Positions 51,895 through 60,925 of a stretch of DNA of 64,000 nt are shown piece after piece. The stretch lies in NCBI RefSeq assembly GCF_016863295.1, contig NZ_BOOP01000013.1:124001-188000 (forward strand), given 5' to 3'. Under the pieces are notes generated by a model. It saw only the letters and a list, made by a program, of their open reading frames with translations. It had not been told where the DNA came from and made no database searches. This DNA comes from Planotetraspora phitsanulokensis. Its GTDB lineage: Bacteria; Actinomycetota; Actinomycetes; Streptosporangiales; Streptosporangiaceae. Position 1 is the stretch's first letter, and each line of letters starts with the position of its first letter. A program made the translations under genes and the position numbers.

Positions 51895-52091
51895 GTGATC
51901 ATGCACGGATTCGTAGATCTGCCCGCGGACCTGCCCCTCCCCTGGTCGTGATCATGCAGACATTCGCGAATGTGTGCATGATCACGCCGGGAGATGGGGC
52001 AGGTCAGGGCCCATTTCGGCGAACATGTGCATGATCACAGCCGGGGGAGGGGGAGGTCGGGGGCCATGTTCACGAATGTGTGCATGATCAC
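51895..52091. repeat. 53-bp-period repeat array 2, two converging arms
   Basis: Two rightward copies of the 19-bp element start at 51895 and 51948; three leftward copies end at 51985, 52038 and 52091. All neighbours of the same direction are exactly 53 bp apart. At the centre the copies abut (51948-51966 and 51967-51985) as a 38-bp inverted repeat with one mismatched pair. Spacers again contain GGACCTGCCCCTCC or its complement. It occupies most of the gap between the divergent DUF4235 and AI-2E genes. Confidence 0.9.
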
Positions 52092-52210
52092 GCCGAGGGG
52101 GAGGGGGATCGCGCCCAGGGAGAGGGCGGGGACGCGGTGTTCATTCCAAAATGCGGAGCGTGAGCGAGAACACGTGCGCGCCGGGGCGGAGAACATGCCA
52201 GGCTTGACGC

Positions 52211-53434
52211 GTGATCTCGCCTAAGGAGCGTGAAGACGCCGCGGTTCCCCGCGTTCTCGTCACGCTGGCCGCATGGAGCTGGCGCGTGCTGCTGCTCGGC
52301 GCGATGATCTATGTGTTCGCGTTGATCATCGGGCGGCTGAGTTTCGTCGTCCTGCCCGTGGCCATAGCCTTCCTCCTGACCGCTCTGCTGTTCCCGATGA
52401 CCAGGCGGCTGCGCCGCTTCGGCCTGCGGCCCATCTACGCGACGTGGATCACCATGCTGTTCGGCCTGGCGATCATCGTCGGCGTCGGCTTCATGATCGG
52501 GCTGCGGGCCAACGAGGAGTTCCCGCGGCTGGTCGAGCAGATCCAGCTCACCGCCCGCAGCGTGCAGGACTGGTTGCTTCACGGGCCGCTCCAGCTCAAG
52601 GAGGCCCAGCTGGCCGACATGGTCGACGAGCTGACGAAGCAGATCAACGACCAGCGCAGCCAGATCACCGACACGCTGCTCACCGGGGCCACCGCGATCG
52701 TCGAGGTGCTCACCTCCATCATTCTGATGCTGTTCGTGACGTTCTTCCTGCTCAAGGACGGCGACCGCATCTGGGCCTGGTTCCTGCGGGCGTTCGGCAC
52801 CGCCTCGCCGCGCGTCGACCGCGCCGGGCGCGCCGCCTGGGTCACGATCTCCCACTACGTCCACGGCACGGTCGCCGTCGCGGCGATCCACGGGGTCGTC
52901 ATCGGCGTCGTCCTCGCGGGCATGCAGGTCCCGCTCTGGGCGCCGCTGGCGGTGGTGGTGTTCCTGGCCAGCTTCATCCCGATCGTCGGGATCTTCTTCG
53001 CCGGCACCATCGCGACCCTCGTGACGTTCGGCTCGCAGGGCTGGGTGTACGCGCTGATCTTCGTGGGAGTCCTCGTCGTCGAGCAGCAACTGGAGAACCA
53101 CGTCCTCCAGCCGCTCATCGTCGGGCGCGCCCTGGCGTTCCACCCTCTCGCGATCATCCTGGTCCTCGCCATCGGCGGCGTCCTGGGCGGGATCGCCGGA
53201 GCCGCGGTTGCGGTGCCCGTGACGGCCGTGATCTACCGCGCGCTGCCCGAGCTGAGACGGAGCCAGCCCGAGGCCCCGCCCCCCGAGGAAGGCCCCCTGC
53301 CGGAGGTTCCTCCGCAGTCTTCGGAACCCTCCCCTGAGCGGCCGAGACCGTCGATCCCCGAACCCACCGTCCCGGATGAGGATCAACCGTCGTCTAACGC
53401 GGGAGGGGCGGTGTCTCCGCAGCACAACGGGTAG
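52211..53434 (+). CDS. AI-2E-family transporter (PerM-like)
   Basis: A 407-residue membrane protein of the AI-2E/UPF0118 family. About seven hydrophobic segments are present, with the family block GILTG-like region replaced here by [20 protein letters not shown] and then [40 protein letters not shown] and [20 protein letters not shown]. Members export small organic molecules or act as Na/H antiporters; the name is historical. The C-terminal 70 residues are Pro/Glu-rich and cytoplasmic. The GTG start at 52211 is weakly supported. It is 120 bp downstream of array 2. Confidence 0.88.
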   Translation: MISPKEREDAAVPRVLVTLAAWSWRVLLLGAMIYVFALIIGRLSFVVLPVAIAFLLTALLFPMTRRLRRFGLRPIYATWITMLFGLAIIVGVGFMIGLRANEEFPRLVEQIQLTARSVQDWLLHGPLQLKEAQLADMVDELTKQINDQRSQITDTLLTGATAIVEVLTSIILMLFVTFFLLKDGDRIWAWFLRAFGTASPRVDRAGRAAWVTISHYVHGTVAVAAIHGVVIGVVLAGMQVPLWAPLAVVVFLASFIPIVGIFFAGTIATLVTFGSQGWVYALIFVGVLVVEQQLENHVLQPLIVGRALAFHPLAIILVLAIGGVLGGIAGAAVAVPVTAVIYRALPELRRSQPEAPPPEEGPLPEVPPQSSEPSPERPRPSIPEPTVPDEDQPSSNAGGAVSPQHNG

Positions 53435-53445
53435 GGTCTTGCGTC

Positions 53446-53883
53446 ATGAGCGTTGAAGTCCTGATCCATCGCCTGGACGCCGGGCTTCCGTTGCCGTCGT
53501 ACGCCCATCCGGGCGACGCCGGCGCCGATCTTCGCGCTACCGTGGACGTCGAACTGCTGCCCGGAGAGCGGGCCGTGGTGGGAACCGGGATCGCCATCGC
53601 GCTTCCCGACGGCTACGCCGCGTTCGTCCACCCCCGCTCCGGGCTGGCCGCCAAGTACGGCGTCACGCTCGTGAACGCGCCGGGGACGGTCGACGCGGGG
53701 TACCGGGGTGAGATCAAGGTGACCTTGATCAACACCGATGCCAAGGAGGCGGTACGGCTCAAGCGCGGCGACCGGATCGCTCAACTGGTCGTCCAGCGCG
53801 TGGAGAAGGCCGCGTTTCATGAGGTGGAGCGCCTGCCCGGATCGGCGCGGGGCGCCGACGGGTTCGGATCCACCGGCAGCTGA
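53446..53883 (+). CDS. dut: dUTP diphosphatase
   Basis: A 145-residue trimeric dUTPase. All five motifs are visible: [12 protein letters not shown] (motif 1), [12 protein letters not shown] (2), [17 protein letters not shown] (3), [11 protein letters not shown] (4) and [12 protein letters not shown] (5, the C-terminal arm closing the site). It hydrolyses dUTP to dUMP, keeping uracil out of DNA and feeding dTMP synthesis. The gene lies 11 bp after the AI-2E gene and 44 bp before the DUF3710 gene, on the same strand. Confidence 0.95.
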   Translation: MSVEVLIHRLDAGLPLPSYAHPGDAGADLRATVDVELLPGERAVVGTGIAIALPDGYAAFVHPRSGLAAKYGVTLVNAPGTVDAGYRGEIKVTLINTDAKEAVRLKRGDRIAQLVVQRVEKAAFHEVERLPGSARGADGFGSTGS

Positions 53884-53927
53884 CAGCCGTCGATCACGGC
53901 ACGGCAGACAGAGGAGTGTGAAGGAAC

Positions 53928-54593
53928 GTGTTCCGACGCAGGCGAAGCGCGGAGGTGGAGGCGGCACCGGCCGTCTCGGAGGACCGGCCCGCTCCCGCGC
54001 GGACATCGGGCCCGTGGGACGCCCAGGAGGGCTACCCGGAGGCCGAGCGGGTCGACCTCGGAGGTCTCCACCTCCCCATCGGCCCGGGGTTCGAGGTGCA
54101 GCTCAGCCTGGCGGGGGACCAGATCGACGGCGCGCTCGTCCTGGTGAACGAGAGCGCCCTGCAGGTGCACGCGTTCGCCGCGCCCAAGCGCAGTGGAATC
54201 TGGGACGAGGTCCGCGCCGAGTTGTCCCGTGAGGTCGTGGCCGTGGGCGGCACGGTCCGGGAGCAGGAGGGGCCCTTCGGCGCCGAGCTGGCGGCGATGG
54301 TCCCCACGCAGGGCCAGGAGCCGCAGCCCGTCCGGTACATCGGGATCGACGGCCCTCGCTGGTTCCTCAGGGCGGTCATCAGCGGGCGCGCGGCCGTCGA
54401 CCCCGCCGTGGCCGAGACCCTCGAGAACGTCGTCAGGGACATCGTGGTGGTCCGGGGCGACGAGCCCATGGCCCCCAAGGACCCGATCCAGCTCCGGCTG
54501 CCGGCGGAGGCCAGGCAGGCGATGGAGGAACAGGCAGCGCAGCAGCCGAAGTTCCCGTTCGAGCGCGGCCCGGAGATCACCGAGACACGCTGA
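53928..54593 (+). CDS. DUF3710 protein
   Basis: A 221-residue protein of the DUF3710 family, found downstream of dut in actinobacteria. MFRRRRSAEV-type basic start, then GPWDAQEGYPEAERVDLGGL, ALQVHAFAAPKRSGIWDEVR and GIDGPRWFLRAVISGRAAVD are recognisable. Function unknown. GTG start at 53928 with GGAGTGTGAAGGA upstream. It belongs to the conserved dut-to-trkA run. Confidence 0.9.
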   Translation: MFRRRRSAEVEAAPAVSEDRPAPARTSGPWDAQEGYPEAERVDLGGLHLPIGPGFEVQLSLAGDQIDGALVLVNESALQVHAFAAPKRSGIWDEVRAELSREVVAVGGTVREQEGPFGAELAAMVPTQGQEPQPVRYIGIDGPRWFLRAVISGRAAVDPAVAETLENVVRDIVVVRGDEPMAPKDPIQLRLPAEARQAMEEQAAQQPKFPFERGPEITETR

Positions 54594-54740
54594 CGGCCCT
54601 GTCCGTGATGCGGAGATCCTGCATTCTTGTCCTTTAGGCTTCGGATGTGCTCAAGTAGTGTGCGATGAGAGCGTCCCCTACGCTTGAAGGCATGATGACG
54701 GGTCCTCTTAACTGCGAGCTGGGAAGCTGGTGAGCGACCG

Positions 54741-55133
54741 ATGAGCACGCCGGAGCCTGCCAAACGCGGCGGACTGCGGGGTTTCTTTCAGCGGCTGGCC
54801 ACCAGCCAGGCCGACCTCGAGGCGGCTGAGCTGCGTGAGGACCTGGGACGGCAGGGGGCCACTCCGATCGCCGCGTGTGGCGAACGGCGCCGCTTCTGTG
54901 TGGCGGGTACGCTACGTACCGTGACATTGCGGCCGCGCGGGGGTGCGCCCGCTCTGGAGGCCGAGCTGTACGACGGGTCGGACGTGATCGACCTGGTCTG
55001 GCTGGGCCGCCGGAAGATCGTCGGGATCGAGCCCGGCCGCGTCGTACGGGCTGAGGGCCTGGTGAGTCTCCAGGACGGCCGCAAGGTCATGTTCAATCCT
55101 CGTTACGAGCTGCGCCCTGCGGGTGGCCCTTGA
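54741..55133 (+). CDS. OB-fold nucleic-acid-binding-like protein
   Basis: A 130-residue protein with a helical N-terminus (RGLRGFFQRLATSQADLEA) and an OB-fold domain near 45-125, in which FCVAGTLRTVTLRPRGGAPA and RVVRAEGLVSLQDGRKVMFN are the paired strands. The family accompanies DUF3159 in actinobacteria and may bind nucleic acid, without proof. The ATG at 54741 is 147 bp after the DUF3710 gene, so a new promoter may be used here. It is 16 bp from the DUF3159 gene. Confidence 0.87.
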   Translation: MSTPEPAKRGGLRGFFQRLATSQADLEAAELREDLGRQGATPIAACGERRRFCVAGTLRTVTLRPRGGAPALEAELYDGSDVIDLVWLGRRKIVGIEPGRVVRAEGLVSLQDGRKVMFNPRYELRPAGGP

Positions 55134-55149
55134 TCATTCAGGAGACGGT

Positions 55150-55824
55150 ATGAGCACAGCGGACACGACGGCCGCGCCGGAGGCGCACGCAACCGTTGAG
55201 TCGGCCGTCCGTGCCCAGCTGTCGAAGGCGCTGGGCGGTAAGCGGGGAATCGTCGAGGCGGCGGTTCCCACCATCGTCTTCACCGCGATGTGGATCACGA
55301 CGGAAGAGCTGAAGCTCTCGCTGATCGTCAGCATCGCCGCCTCCGTGATCCTCCTGGTCGTACGGCTGGCCCAGCGGAGCACCCCGCAGTTCGTGCTCAA
55401 CAGCCTCGTCGGCATCGGAATCGGCGCCTTCTTCGCGTCCAGGACCGGTGAGGCCAAGGACGTCTTCCTGCCGGGCATCTACTACAACGGGATCTACGCC
55501 GCGGGCATGCTCCTGTCGATCGTCCTGCGCTGGCCAATCGTCGGCTTCCTCGTCGGATCGGTGACCGGCGACCCGACCGCCTGGCACAAGGATCCCGGCC
55601 TGGTGCGCCTGTGCAACCGGCTGACGTGGCTGCTGATGTTGCCCTGTCTGATCCGGGTCGTGGTGCAGCTGCCGCTCTACTGGGCGGACCTCGTGGCCCC
55701 ACTCGGCATCGCCAAGCTCGCTCTGGGCTGGCCGCTGCAGGTGGCCGGGCTCGCCGCGATGCTCTGGGTGCTGGCCAGAGGCCGCACCCCCGTCCAGCCC
55801 GCTCCTGCCCAGCCGGCGGGCTGA
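55150..55824 (+). CDS. DUF3159 membrane protein
   Basis: A 224-residue protein with about five or six membrane helices (AVPTIVFTAMWITTEELKLS, IVSIAASVILLVVRLAQRST, GILLS and IVLRWPIVGFLVGSVTG are parts of them). DUF3159 is a small actinobacterial family without a known function. CAGGAGACGGT precedes the ATG at 55150. The C-terminus is Pro/Gln/Ala-rich. The last codons and stop lie in the 47-bp tandem duplication that follows. Confidence 0.88.
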   Translation: MSTADTTAAPEAHATVESAVRAQLSKALGGKRGIVEAAVPTIVFTAMWITTEELKLSLIVSIAASVILLVVRLAQRSTPQFVLNSLVGIGIGAFFASRTGEAKDVFLPGIYYNGIYAAGMLLSIVLRWPIVGFLVGSVTGDPTAWHKDPGLVRLCNRLTWLLMLPCLIRVVVQLPLYWADLVAPLGIAKLALGWPLQVAGLAAMLWVLARGRTPVQPAPAQPAG

Positions 55825-55920
55825 CGCAGTACACCCCCGTGCAGCCCGGTCCGGCTCAGCCGGCGGGCTGACGCAGTACACCCCCGTGCAGCCCGGTCCG
55901 GCTCAGCCGGCGGGCTGACG
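55813..55920 (+). repeat. Tandem 47-bp duplication over the DUF3159 stop codon
   Basis: Two identical 47-bp units (55813-55859 and 55860-55906) are followed by a third partial, diverged copy. Each contains CCGGCGGGCTGACGCAGTAC and carries the last sense codons and TGA of the DUF3159 gene, so extra stop-containing copies lie downstream of the true stop. The period is not a multiple of three. Confidence 0.85.
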
Positions 55921-56002
55921 TGTCACACCCCCGGTCCGGCCCAGCGAGTGGCCTGACGCGGCCGCCGCGTCCAGGCGGCGACCGCGGCCCGCGATCGGCG
56001 GC

Positions 56003-56662
56003 TCAGTGCGAGGACAGCAGCTGGGCGAGCTCGTGCTCGACCTCTTGATTGGCCACGAAGAGCAGCTCGTCGCCCGCCTCAAGCGGATCGTCGGCCGAGG
56101 GGACGAGCACCCGGCCCTCGCGGAGGATGGCGACCAGGGCGGCGTCCTCCGGCCACGGCACGGAACCCGCCCGCTGGCCGACGACGGGCGCGTCCTCGGC
56201 GAGGGTGAGCTCGACGAGGTTCGCCTGGCCCTGGCGGAAGGTCATCAGCCGGACCAGGTCTCCGACGCTGACGGCCTCCTCGACCAGCGCCGACAGCAGG
56301 CGCGGGGTCGAGACGGCGACGTCCACCCCCCACGACTCGTTGAACAGCCATTCGTTCTTCGGGTGGTTGATGCGGGCGACCACGCGCGGCACGCCGTACT
56401 CGGTCTTGGCGAGCAGCGAGACGACGAGGTTGACCTTGTCGTCGCCGGAGGCCGCGATCACGACCTGGCAACCGTTGAGCCCCGCCTCGTCGAGCGAGGA
56501 GATCTCACAGGCGTCGGCGAGGAGCCACTCGGCCCGGGGCACGCTGTCGATCTTGATGGCTCGAGGGTCGATGTCGATGAGCAGGACGTCGTGGCCGTTC
56601 TCCAGCAGTTCGGCCGCGATGGAGCGGCCCACGGCGCCTGCGCCCGCGATGGTGACGCGCAT
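56003..56662 (-). CDS. trkA: TrkA/KtrA-type potassium channel regulatory subunit
   Basis: A 219-residue RCK protein. The N-terminal Rossmann domain reads VTIAGAGAVGRSIAAELLEN with Asp/Glu at the end of strand 2 (DVLLIDIDPRAI), followed by the RCK-C domain (EEAVSVGDLVRLMTFRQGQA; RVLVPSADDPLEAGDELLFV). It binds nucleotides and gates K+ uptake. It is the second of a coupled pair: its ATG overlaps the stop region of the upstream trkA gene. Confidence 0.92.
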   Translation of the reverse strand: MRVTIAGAGAVGRSIAAELLENGHDVLLIDIDPRAIKIDSVPRAEWLLADACEISSLDEAGLNGCQVVIAASGDDKVNLVVSLLAKTEYGVPRVVARINHPKNEWLFNESWGVDVAVSTPRLLSALVEEAVSVGDLVRLMTFRQGQANLVELTLAEDAPVVGQRAGSVPWPEDAALVAILREGRVLVPSADDPLEAGDELLFVANQEVEHELAQLLSSH

Positions 56663-57330
56663 CAGTGCTCCTCGTCCGACGGCGCGCTGGACAACACCTT
56701 GTTGATCCGCTCCATCTCGTTCTCGGCCGCGATCAGGTGGAGGATGTCGCCATCCTGGATCACGGTGTCCTCCTTGGGCACCAGGGCCTCACCCATGCGG
56801 TTGACGAAGGCCACGCGGGCGCCCGCTGCGCTCTCGACGGCCGTGCTGCGGAAGCCGATCCACCCGGGGTGGAAGGTGACCTCCGCCAGGATCACGGTGC
56901 CCGTGGGGTCGCGCCAGAGCGGTTCCGCGCCCTCGGGCAGGACCCTGCGCAGGATCTGGTCGGCCGTCCATCGGACGGTGGCGACGGTCGGGATGCCGAG
57001 CCGCTGGTACACCTCGGCCCGGCGGGAATCGTAGATGCGGGCGACGACGTTCTCGACGCCGAACATCTCCCGCGCCACCCGCGCCGAGATGATGTTGGAG
57101 TTGTCGCCGCTGCTGACGGCGACGAAGGCGGCGGCTGACTCGATGCCGGCCTCCCCGAGCACGTCGCGGTCGAAGCCCATCCCGGTCACCCGCCGGCCGC
57201 GGAAGCCCGCACGGAGCCTGCGGAAGGCCTGCGGGTCGCGGTCGATGATGGCGACCGAGTGGCCGTTGTCCTCGAGGATGTGAGCGAGAGTCGATCCGAC
57301 CCGCCCGCATCCCATGATCACGATATGCAT
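56662..57330 (-). CDS. trkA: TrkA/KtrA-type potassium channel regulatory subunit
   Basis: A 222-residue RCK protein (MHIVIMGCGRVGSTLAHILE opens the Rossmann fold, with SVAIIDRDPQAFRR after it). The RCK-C part contains ALVPKEDTVIQDGDILHLIA. The pair resembles mycobacterial ceoB/ceoC. GGAGAGT precedes the ATG at 57330; a frame open to 57444 is less likely. It is divergent from the APC permease gene with about 107 bp between the starts. No K+ pore gene (trkH) is visible. Confidence 0.92.
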   Translation of the reverse strand: MHIVIMGCGRVGSTLAHILEDNGHSVAIIDRDPQAFRRLRAGFRGRRVTGMGFDRDVLGEAGIESAAAFVAVSSGDNSNIISARVAREMFGVENVVARIYDSRRAEVYQRLGIPTVATVRWTADQILRRVLPEGAEPLWRDPTGTVILAEVTFHPGWIGFRSTAVESAAGARVAFVNRMGEALVPKEDTVIQDGDILHLIAAENEMERINKVLSSAPSDEEH

Positions 57331-57437
57331 ACTCTCCCGCCGTGGGTTTGTGGCGGACTCCTGTTGCAGACAGTATGTCGCGCTCTCCTCCCAACCATGT
57401 GCGCCGGGCGGGCTGTCGCGTACTAGGCTCAACAGAC

Positions 57438-59483
57438 GTGTCAAAGGTGACGGATCTTGTCAAACGGCTCCTCGTGGGGCGCGCTCTGCGAAGCACGCAG
57501 CTCCACGATCAGCTGCTGCCCAAACGCGTGGCCCTGCCGGTCTTCGCGAGTGACGCGCTGTCCTCCGTGGCCTACGCGCCGCAGGAGATCCTGGTCATCC
57601 TGTCACTGGCCGGCGCCACCTTCTACAGCTACAGCCCGTGGGTGGCGGCCGCCGTCGTCCTCGTCATGCTGGTCGTCGTCGCGTCCTACCGGCAGAACGT
57701 GCACGCCTACCCCAGCGGCGGCGGCGACTACGAGGTGGCGACGACGAACCTCGGGGCGAACGCCGGGCTGACGGTCGCGAGCGCGCTGCTCGTCGACTAC
57801 GTGCTCACCGTCGCCGTGTCGGTGGCCAACGGCGCCGACTACGTGGGCGCCACGATTCCGTTCGTGGCCGAGCACCGACCCCTCGTGGCGATCGGGATCG
57901 TGGTCATCCTGACCGTCATCAACCTGCGCGGCCTGCGCGAGTCCGGCGTCGCGTTCGCGATCCCCACGTACGCCTTCATGATCGCGGTCATCGGCATGGT
58001 CCTGTGGGGCATGTTCCGGCTGCTCGTCCTCGGGGACGACCTCCGGGCGCCGACGGCCGACTACCGGATCGTGTCCGAACAGGCGGACCTGGCCGGGTTC
58101 GCCCTCGCCTTCCTCGTCCTGCGGGCGTTCTCGTCCGGATGCGCCGCCCTGACGGGTGTCGAGGCGATCAGCAACGGCGTGCCGGCCTTCCGCAAGCCCA
58201 AGAGCCGCAACGCGGCGACGACGCTGCTGCTGATGGGCGGCATCGCCGTCACGATGTTCAGCGGGATCATCTTCCTGGGGCTCAAATCCGGGGTGAAGGT
58301 CACCGAGCCCGCCAACGTCGCCAGAGACATCCTGATCAACGGTCACCCGGCCGGGCCGGACTACTACCAGCAGCCGATCATCGCGCAGGTCGCGTCGGCC
58401 GTCTTCGGCGACGGCTCGGCCCTGTTCGTGGTGATCTCGGCGGTGACCGCGCTGATCCTCTTCCTCGCCGCCAACACCGCCTTCAACGGCTTCCCCGTCC
58501 TGGGCTCGATCCTCGCCCAGGACCGCTACCTGCCGCGCCAGCTCCACACCCGTGGCGACCGCCTCGCCTTCAGCAACGGAATCGTCCTGCTGGCCGCCGG
58601 CGCGGGACTGCTGATCTGGGCCTTCAACGCCGACGTGAGCAAGCTGCTCAACCTCTACATCGTCGGCGTCTTCGTCTCGTTCACGCTCAGCCAGCTCGGC
58701 ATGGTCCGGCACTGGACCCGTCACCTGAAGACCGAGACCGACCCCAAGGTCCGGTTCCGCATGCTGAGGGCGCGGGTCATCAACGGCTTCGGCGGCGTCA
58801 TGACCGGCATCGTCCTGGTCGTCGTCCTGCTGACCAAGTTCACCCACGGCGCGTACATCGTCTGCATCGCCATGCCCGTCCTGTTCCTGATGATGAAGGG
58901 CATCCGCCACCACTACGACCGCGTCGCCGAGGAACTGGCCGCGCCCGAGGAGGGCGAGCACGACGAGTCGATGTTGCCGGCGCGCAACCACGCCGTCGTG
59001 CTCGTCTCCAAGATCCACAAGCCGACGTTGCGCGCCCTGGCGTACGCGAAGGCGACCCGCCCCTCGACGCTGGAGGCCGTCACGGTGAGCGTCGACGCCG
59101 ACGAGGCGGCCAGGCTGCAGGAGGAATGGGACCGCCGGGGCATCCCCGTGCCCTTGAAGATCCTCGACTCGCCCTACCGCGAGATCACCGGGCCCGTGCT
59201 CGAGTACGTGAAGTCGCTGCGCCGCCGCTCGCCGCGCGACGTGGTGAGCGTCTACATCCCGGAATACGTCGTCGGCCACTGGTGGGAGCACCTGCTCCAC
59301 AACCAGAGCGCGTTGCGGCTCAAGGGCCGGCTGCTGTTCAAGCCGGGTGTCATGGTGACCAGCGTGCCGTGGCAGCTGGCCTCCTCCGACCGTCTCAAGA
59401 GCCGTCCGGTCGGCCTCGCGCCCGGCGCCGCCCGCCGCTCGTATTCGGCGCCCGCGCCGAAGGACGATCAGGTCAAGGCATGA
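57438..59483 (+). CDS. APC-superfamily permease, possible KimA-like K+ transporter
   Basis: A 681-residue permease with about 12 hydrophobic segments from residue 35 to 480 (PVFASDALSSVAYAPQEILV is the APC helix 1 motif), then a cytoplasmic domain of about 190 residues (ARNHAVVLVSKIHKPTLRAL, then RSPRDVVSVYIPEYVVGHWW). The family includes amino-acid permeases and the KimA K+ importer; the neighbouring TrkA subunits favour K+ or a K+-coupled role, but the substrate is inferred. GTG start at 57438. Its C-terminal domain may bind a regulatory ligand. Confidence 0.85.
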   Translation: MSKVTDLVKRLLVGRALRSTQLHDQLLPKRVALPVFASDALSSVAYAPQEILVILSLAGATFYSYSPWVAAAVVLVMLVVVASYRQNVHAYPSGGGDYEVATTNLGANAGLTVASALLVDYVLTVAVSVANGADYVGATIPFVAEHRPLVAIGIVVILTVINLRGLRESGVAFAIPTYAFMIAVIGMVLWGMFRLLVLGDDLRAPTADYRIVSEQADLAGFALAFLVLRAFSSGCAALTGVEAISNGVPAFRKPKSRNAATTLLLMGGIAVTMFSGIIFLGLKSGVKVTEPANVARDILINGHPAGPDYYQQPIIAQVASAVFGDGSALFVVISAVTALILFLAANTAFNGFPVLGSILAQDRYLPRQLHTRGDRLAFSNGIVLLAAGAGLLIWAFNADVSKLLNLYIVGVFVSFTLSQLGMVRHWTRHLKTETDPKVRFRMLRARVINGFGGVMTGIVLVVVLLTKFTHGAYIVCIAMPVLFLMMKGIRHHYDRVAEELAAPEEGEHDESMLPARNHAVVLVSKIHKPTLRALAYAKATRPSTLEAVTVSVDADEAARLQEEWDRRGIPVPLKILDSPYREITGPVLEYVKSLRRRSPRDVVSVYIPEYVVGHWWEHLLHNQSALRLKGRLLFKPGVMVTSVPWQLASSDRLKSRPVGLAPGAARRSYSAPAPKDDQVKA

Positions 59484-59514
59484 TTGACCTCATGACATGC
59501 GAAGGAGGGGCGCT

Positions 59515-60750
59515 GTGCCCATCGAGCTGACCGTGGATCGAGTCGCCAACGGCGGCTGGTGCGTGGCCAGGCACGAGGGCCGCGTGGTGTTTGTCCGGCA
59601 CGCCCTGCCGGGGGAGCGGGTCCTGGCTGAGATCACCGAGGAGACCGCCCGGTTCCTGAGGGCCGACGCCGTCGAAATCCTCGAGGCCTCCCCTGACCGG
59701 GTGACGCCGCCCTGTCCCTTCAGCGGGCCCGGCCGGTGCGGCGGGTGCGACTGGCAGCACGCCTCGCTCGAGGCGCAGCGGCGGATGAAGGCCGAGGTCG
59801 TCGCCGAACAGCTTCAGCGGCTGGCCGGACTCGAGTGGAAGGTCGAGGTCGAGGAGGTGCCGGGCGCGCCGGACGGCCTCGGCTGGCGCACTCGTGTGCA
59901 GTTCGCCGTCGACGACGACGGGACCGCCGGGCTCCGCCGGCATCGGTCCCACGTCATCGAGCACATCGACCGGTGCCTGATCGCCCATCCCGCCGTCGAG
60001 GAGATCGGAGCCGAGACCCTCGACTGGCGTGGCAGCGCCTCGGTCGAGGTGGTCGCGGCGGCGAGCGGCGACCGGGCCGTGATCGTGGAACCCCTGCCTC
60101 ACCGGCGCGTGGCCGTACCCGACGTGGACGCGTCGGTCCTGCTCGACGAGGGCAGGCGCGGCACCCGCGCGCTCAGGGGGCAGGCGTCGCTGGTCGAGCG
60201 GGTCCGCGACCGGGACTTCCGGGTGACCGCGAGCGGCTTCTGGCAGGTCCACCCCGGGGCGGCCGAGACGCTGCTCGACGCGGTGCTCGACTTCGGGCAG
60301 CCGAAGGAGGGGGAGTGGGCCCTCGACCTCTACTGCGGAGCCGGCCTGTTCGCCGCGGGACTCGCCCGGGCCGTCGGCCCCGAGGGGGCGGTGCTGGGGA
60401 TCGAGTCGGAGCCGCAGGCCGTCCAGGACGCCCGGTGGAACCTGCGTGACCTCCCTCAGGCCACGTTCGAGCGCGGCAGGGTGGAGGAGGCGCTCGACCG
60501 GCTGGACGTCGAGGTGGCCGATCTCGTCGTCGCCGACCCGCCCAGAGCCGGCCTCGGCCGCCCGGTCGTCGACCGCGTCGCCTCCCTGCGTGCGCCGCGG
60601 ATCGTCTACGTCTCCTGCGACCCCGCCACGCTCGCGCGGGACATCGCCTGGTTCGCCGGGCACGGCTACCGCCTGGCGGGGCTGAGGGCGTTCGACCAGT
60701 ACCCGATGACCCACCACGTGGAGTGTGTGGCGCTGCTGGTCAAGGAGTAG
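59515..60750 (+). CDS. TrmA/RlmD-type 23S rRNA or tRNA m5U methyltransferase
   Basis: A 411-residue SAM-dependent RNA methyltransferase. An N-terminal TRAM domain (ELTVDRVANGGWCVARHEGR) is followed by an iron-sulfur-like cluster motif CPFSGPGRCGGCDWQH near residues 67-82. The SAM fold has LDLYCGAGLFAAGLAR near 271, and the catalytic Cys is in YVSCDPATLARD near 367. It methylates C5 of a uracil in rRNA or tRNA. GAAGGAGGGG precedes the GTG at 59515. A hairpin terminator follows. Confidence 0.92.
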   Translation: MPIELTVDRVANGGWCVARHEGRVVFVRHALPGERVLAEITEETARFLRADAVEILEASPDRVTPPCPFSGPGRCGGCDWQHASLEAQRRMKAEVVAEQLQRLAGLEWKVEVEEVPGAPDGLGWRTRVQFAVDDDGTAGLRRHRSHVIEHIDRCLIAHPAVEEIGAETLDWRGSASVEVVAAASGDRAVIVEPLPHRRVAVPDVDASVLLDEGRRGTRALRGQASLVERVRDRDFRVTASGFWQVHPGAAETLLDAVLDFGQPKEGEWALDLYCGAGLFAAGLARAVGPEGAVLGIESEPQAVQDARWNLRDLPQATFERGRVEEALDRLDVEVADLVVADPPRAGLGRPVVDRVASLRAPRIVYVSCDPATLARDIAWFAGHGYRLAGLRAFDQYPMTHHVECVALLVKE

Positions 60751-60761
60751 ATCAAGGTGAA

Positions 60762-60788
60762 GACCCGGGGCCGGAACGGCCCCGGGTC
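60762..60788 (+). terminator. Hairpin terminator after the methyltransferase gene
   Basis: An 11-bp perfect stem (GACCCGGGGCC and its complement) with loop GGAAC, 11 bp after the stop. Confidence 0.8.
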
Positions 60789-60925
60789 CTCAGTTCATGC
60801 CACGCCGACCTGTTCCGGCGCACGGAGCGCGCACGACCGTCGACCATGGGGGTCCAGCGGGCCAGAAGCGCAAATATTTGTACCTTTTGCGTGGATTTGA
60901 CCTCAAATTTCTTATCCTCCCTGGC

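Noticed and set aside
57310-57330. CATGATCAC near the trkA start as another array unit
   Set aside because: It is coding sequence for the conserved MHIVIMG start and lacks the TTCG end and 53-bp neighbours.
57331-57437. c-di-AMP (ydaO-type) riboswitch upstream of the KimA-like gene
   Set aside because: The gap is 107 bp and I see none of the conserved ydaO core elements.
60880-60900. CAAATATTTG as a regulatory palindrome before the XRE gene
   Set aside because: Only ten bases and no second copy; too weak to list as a feature.
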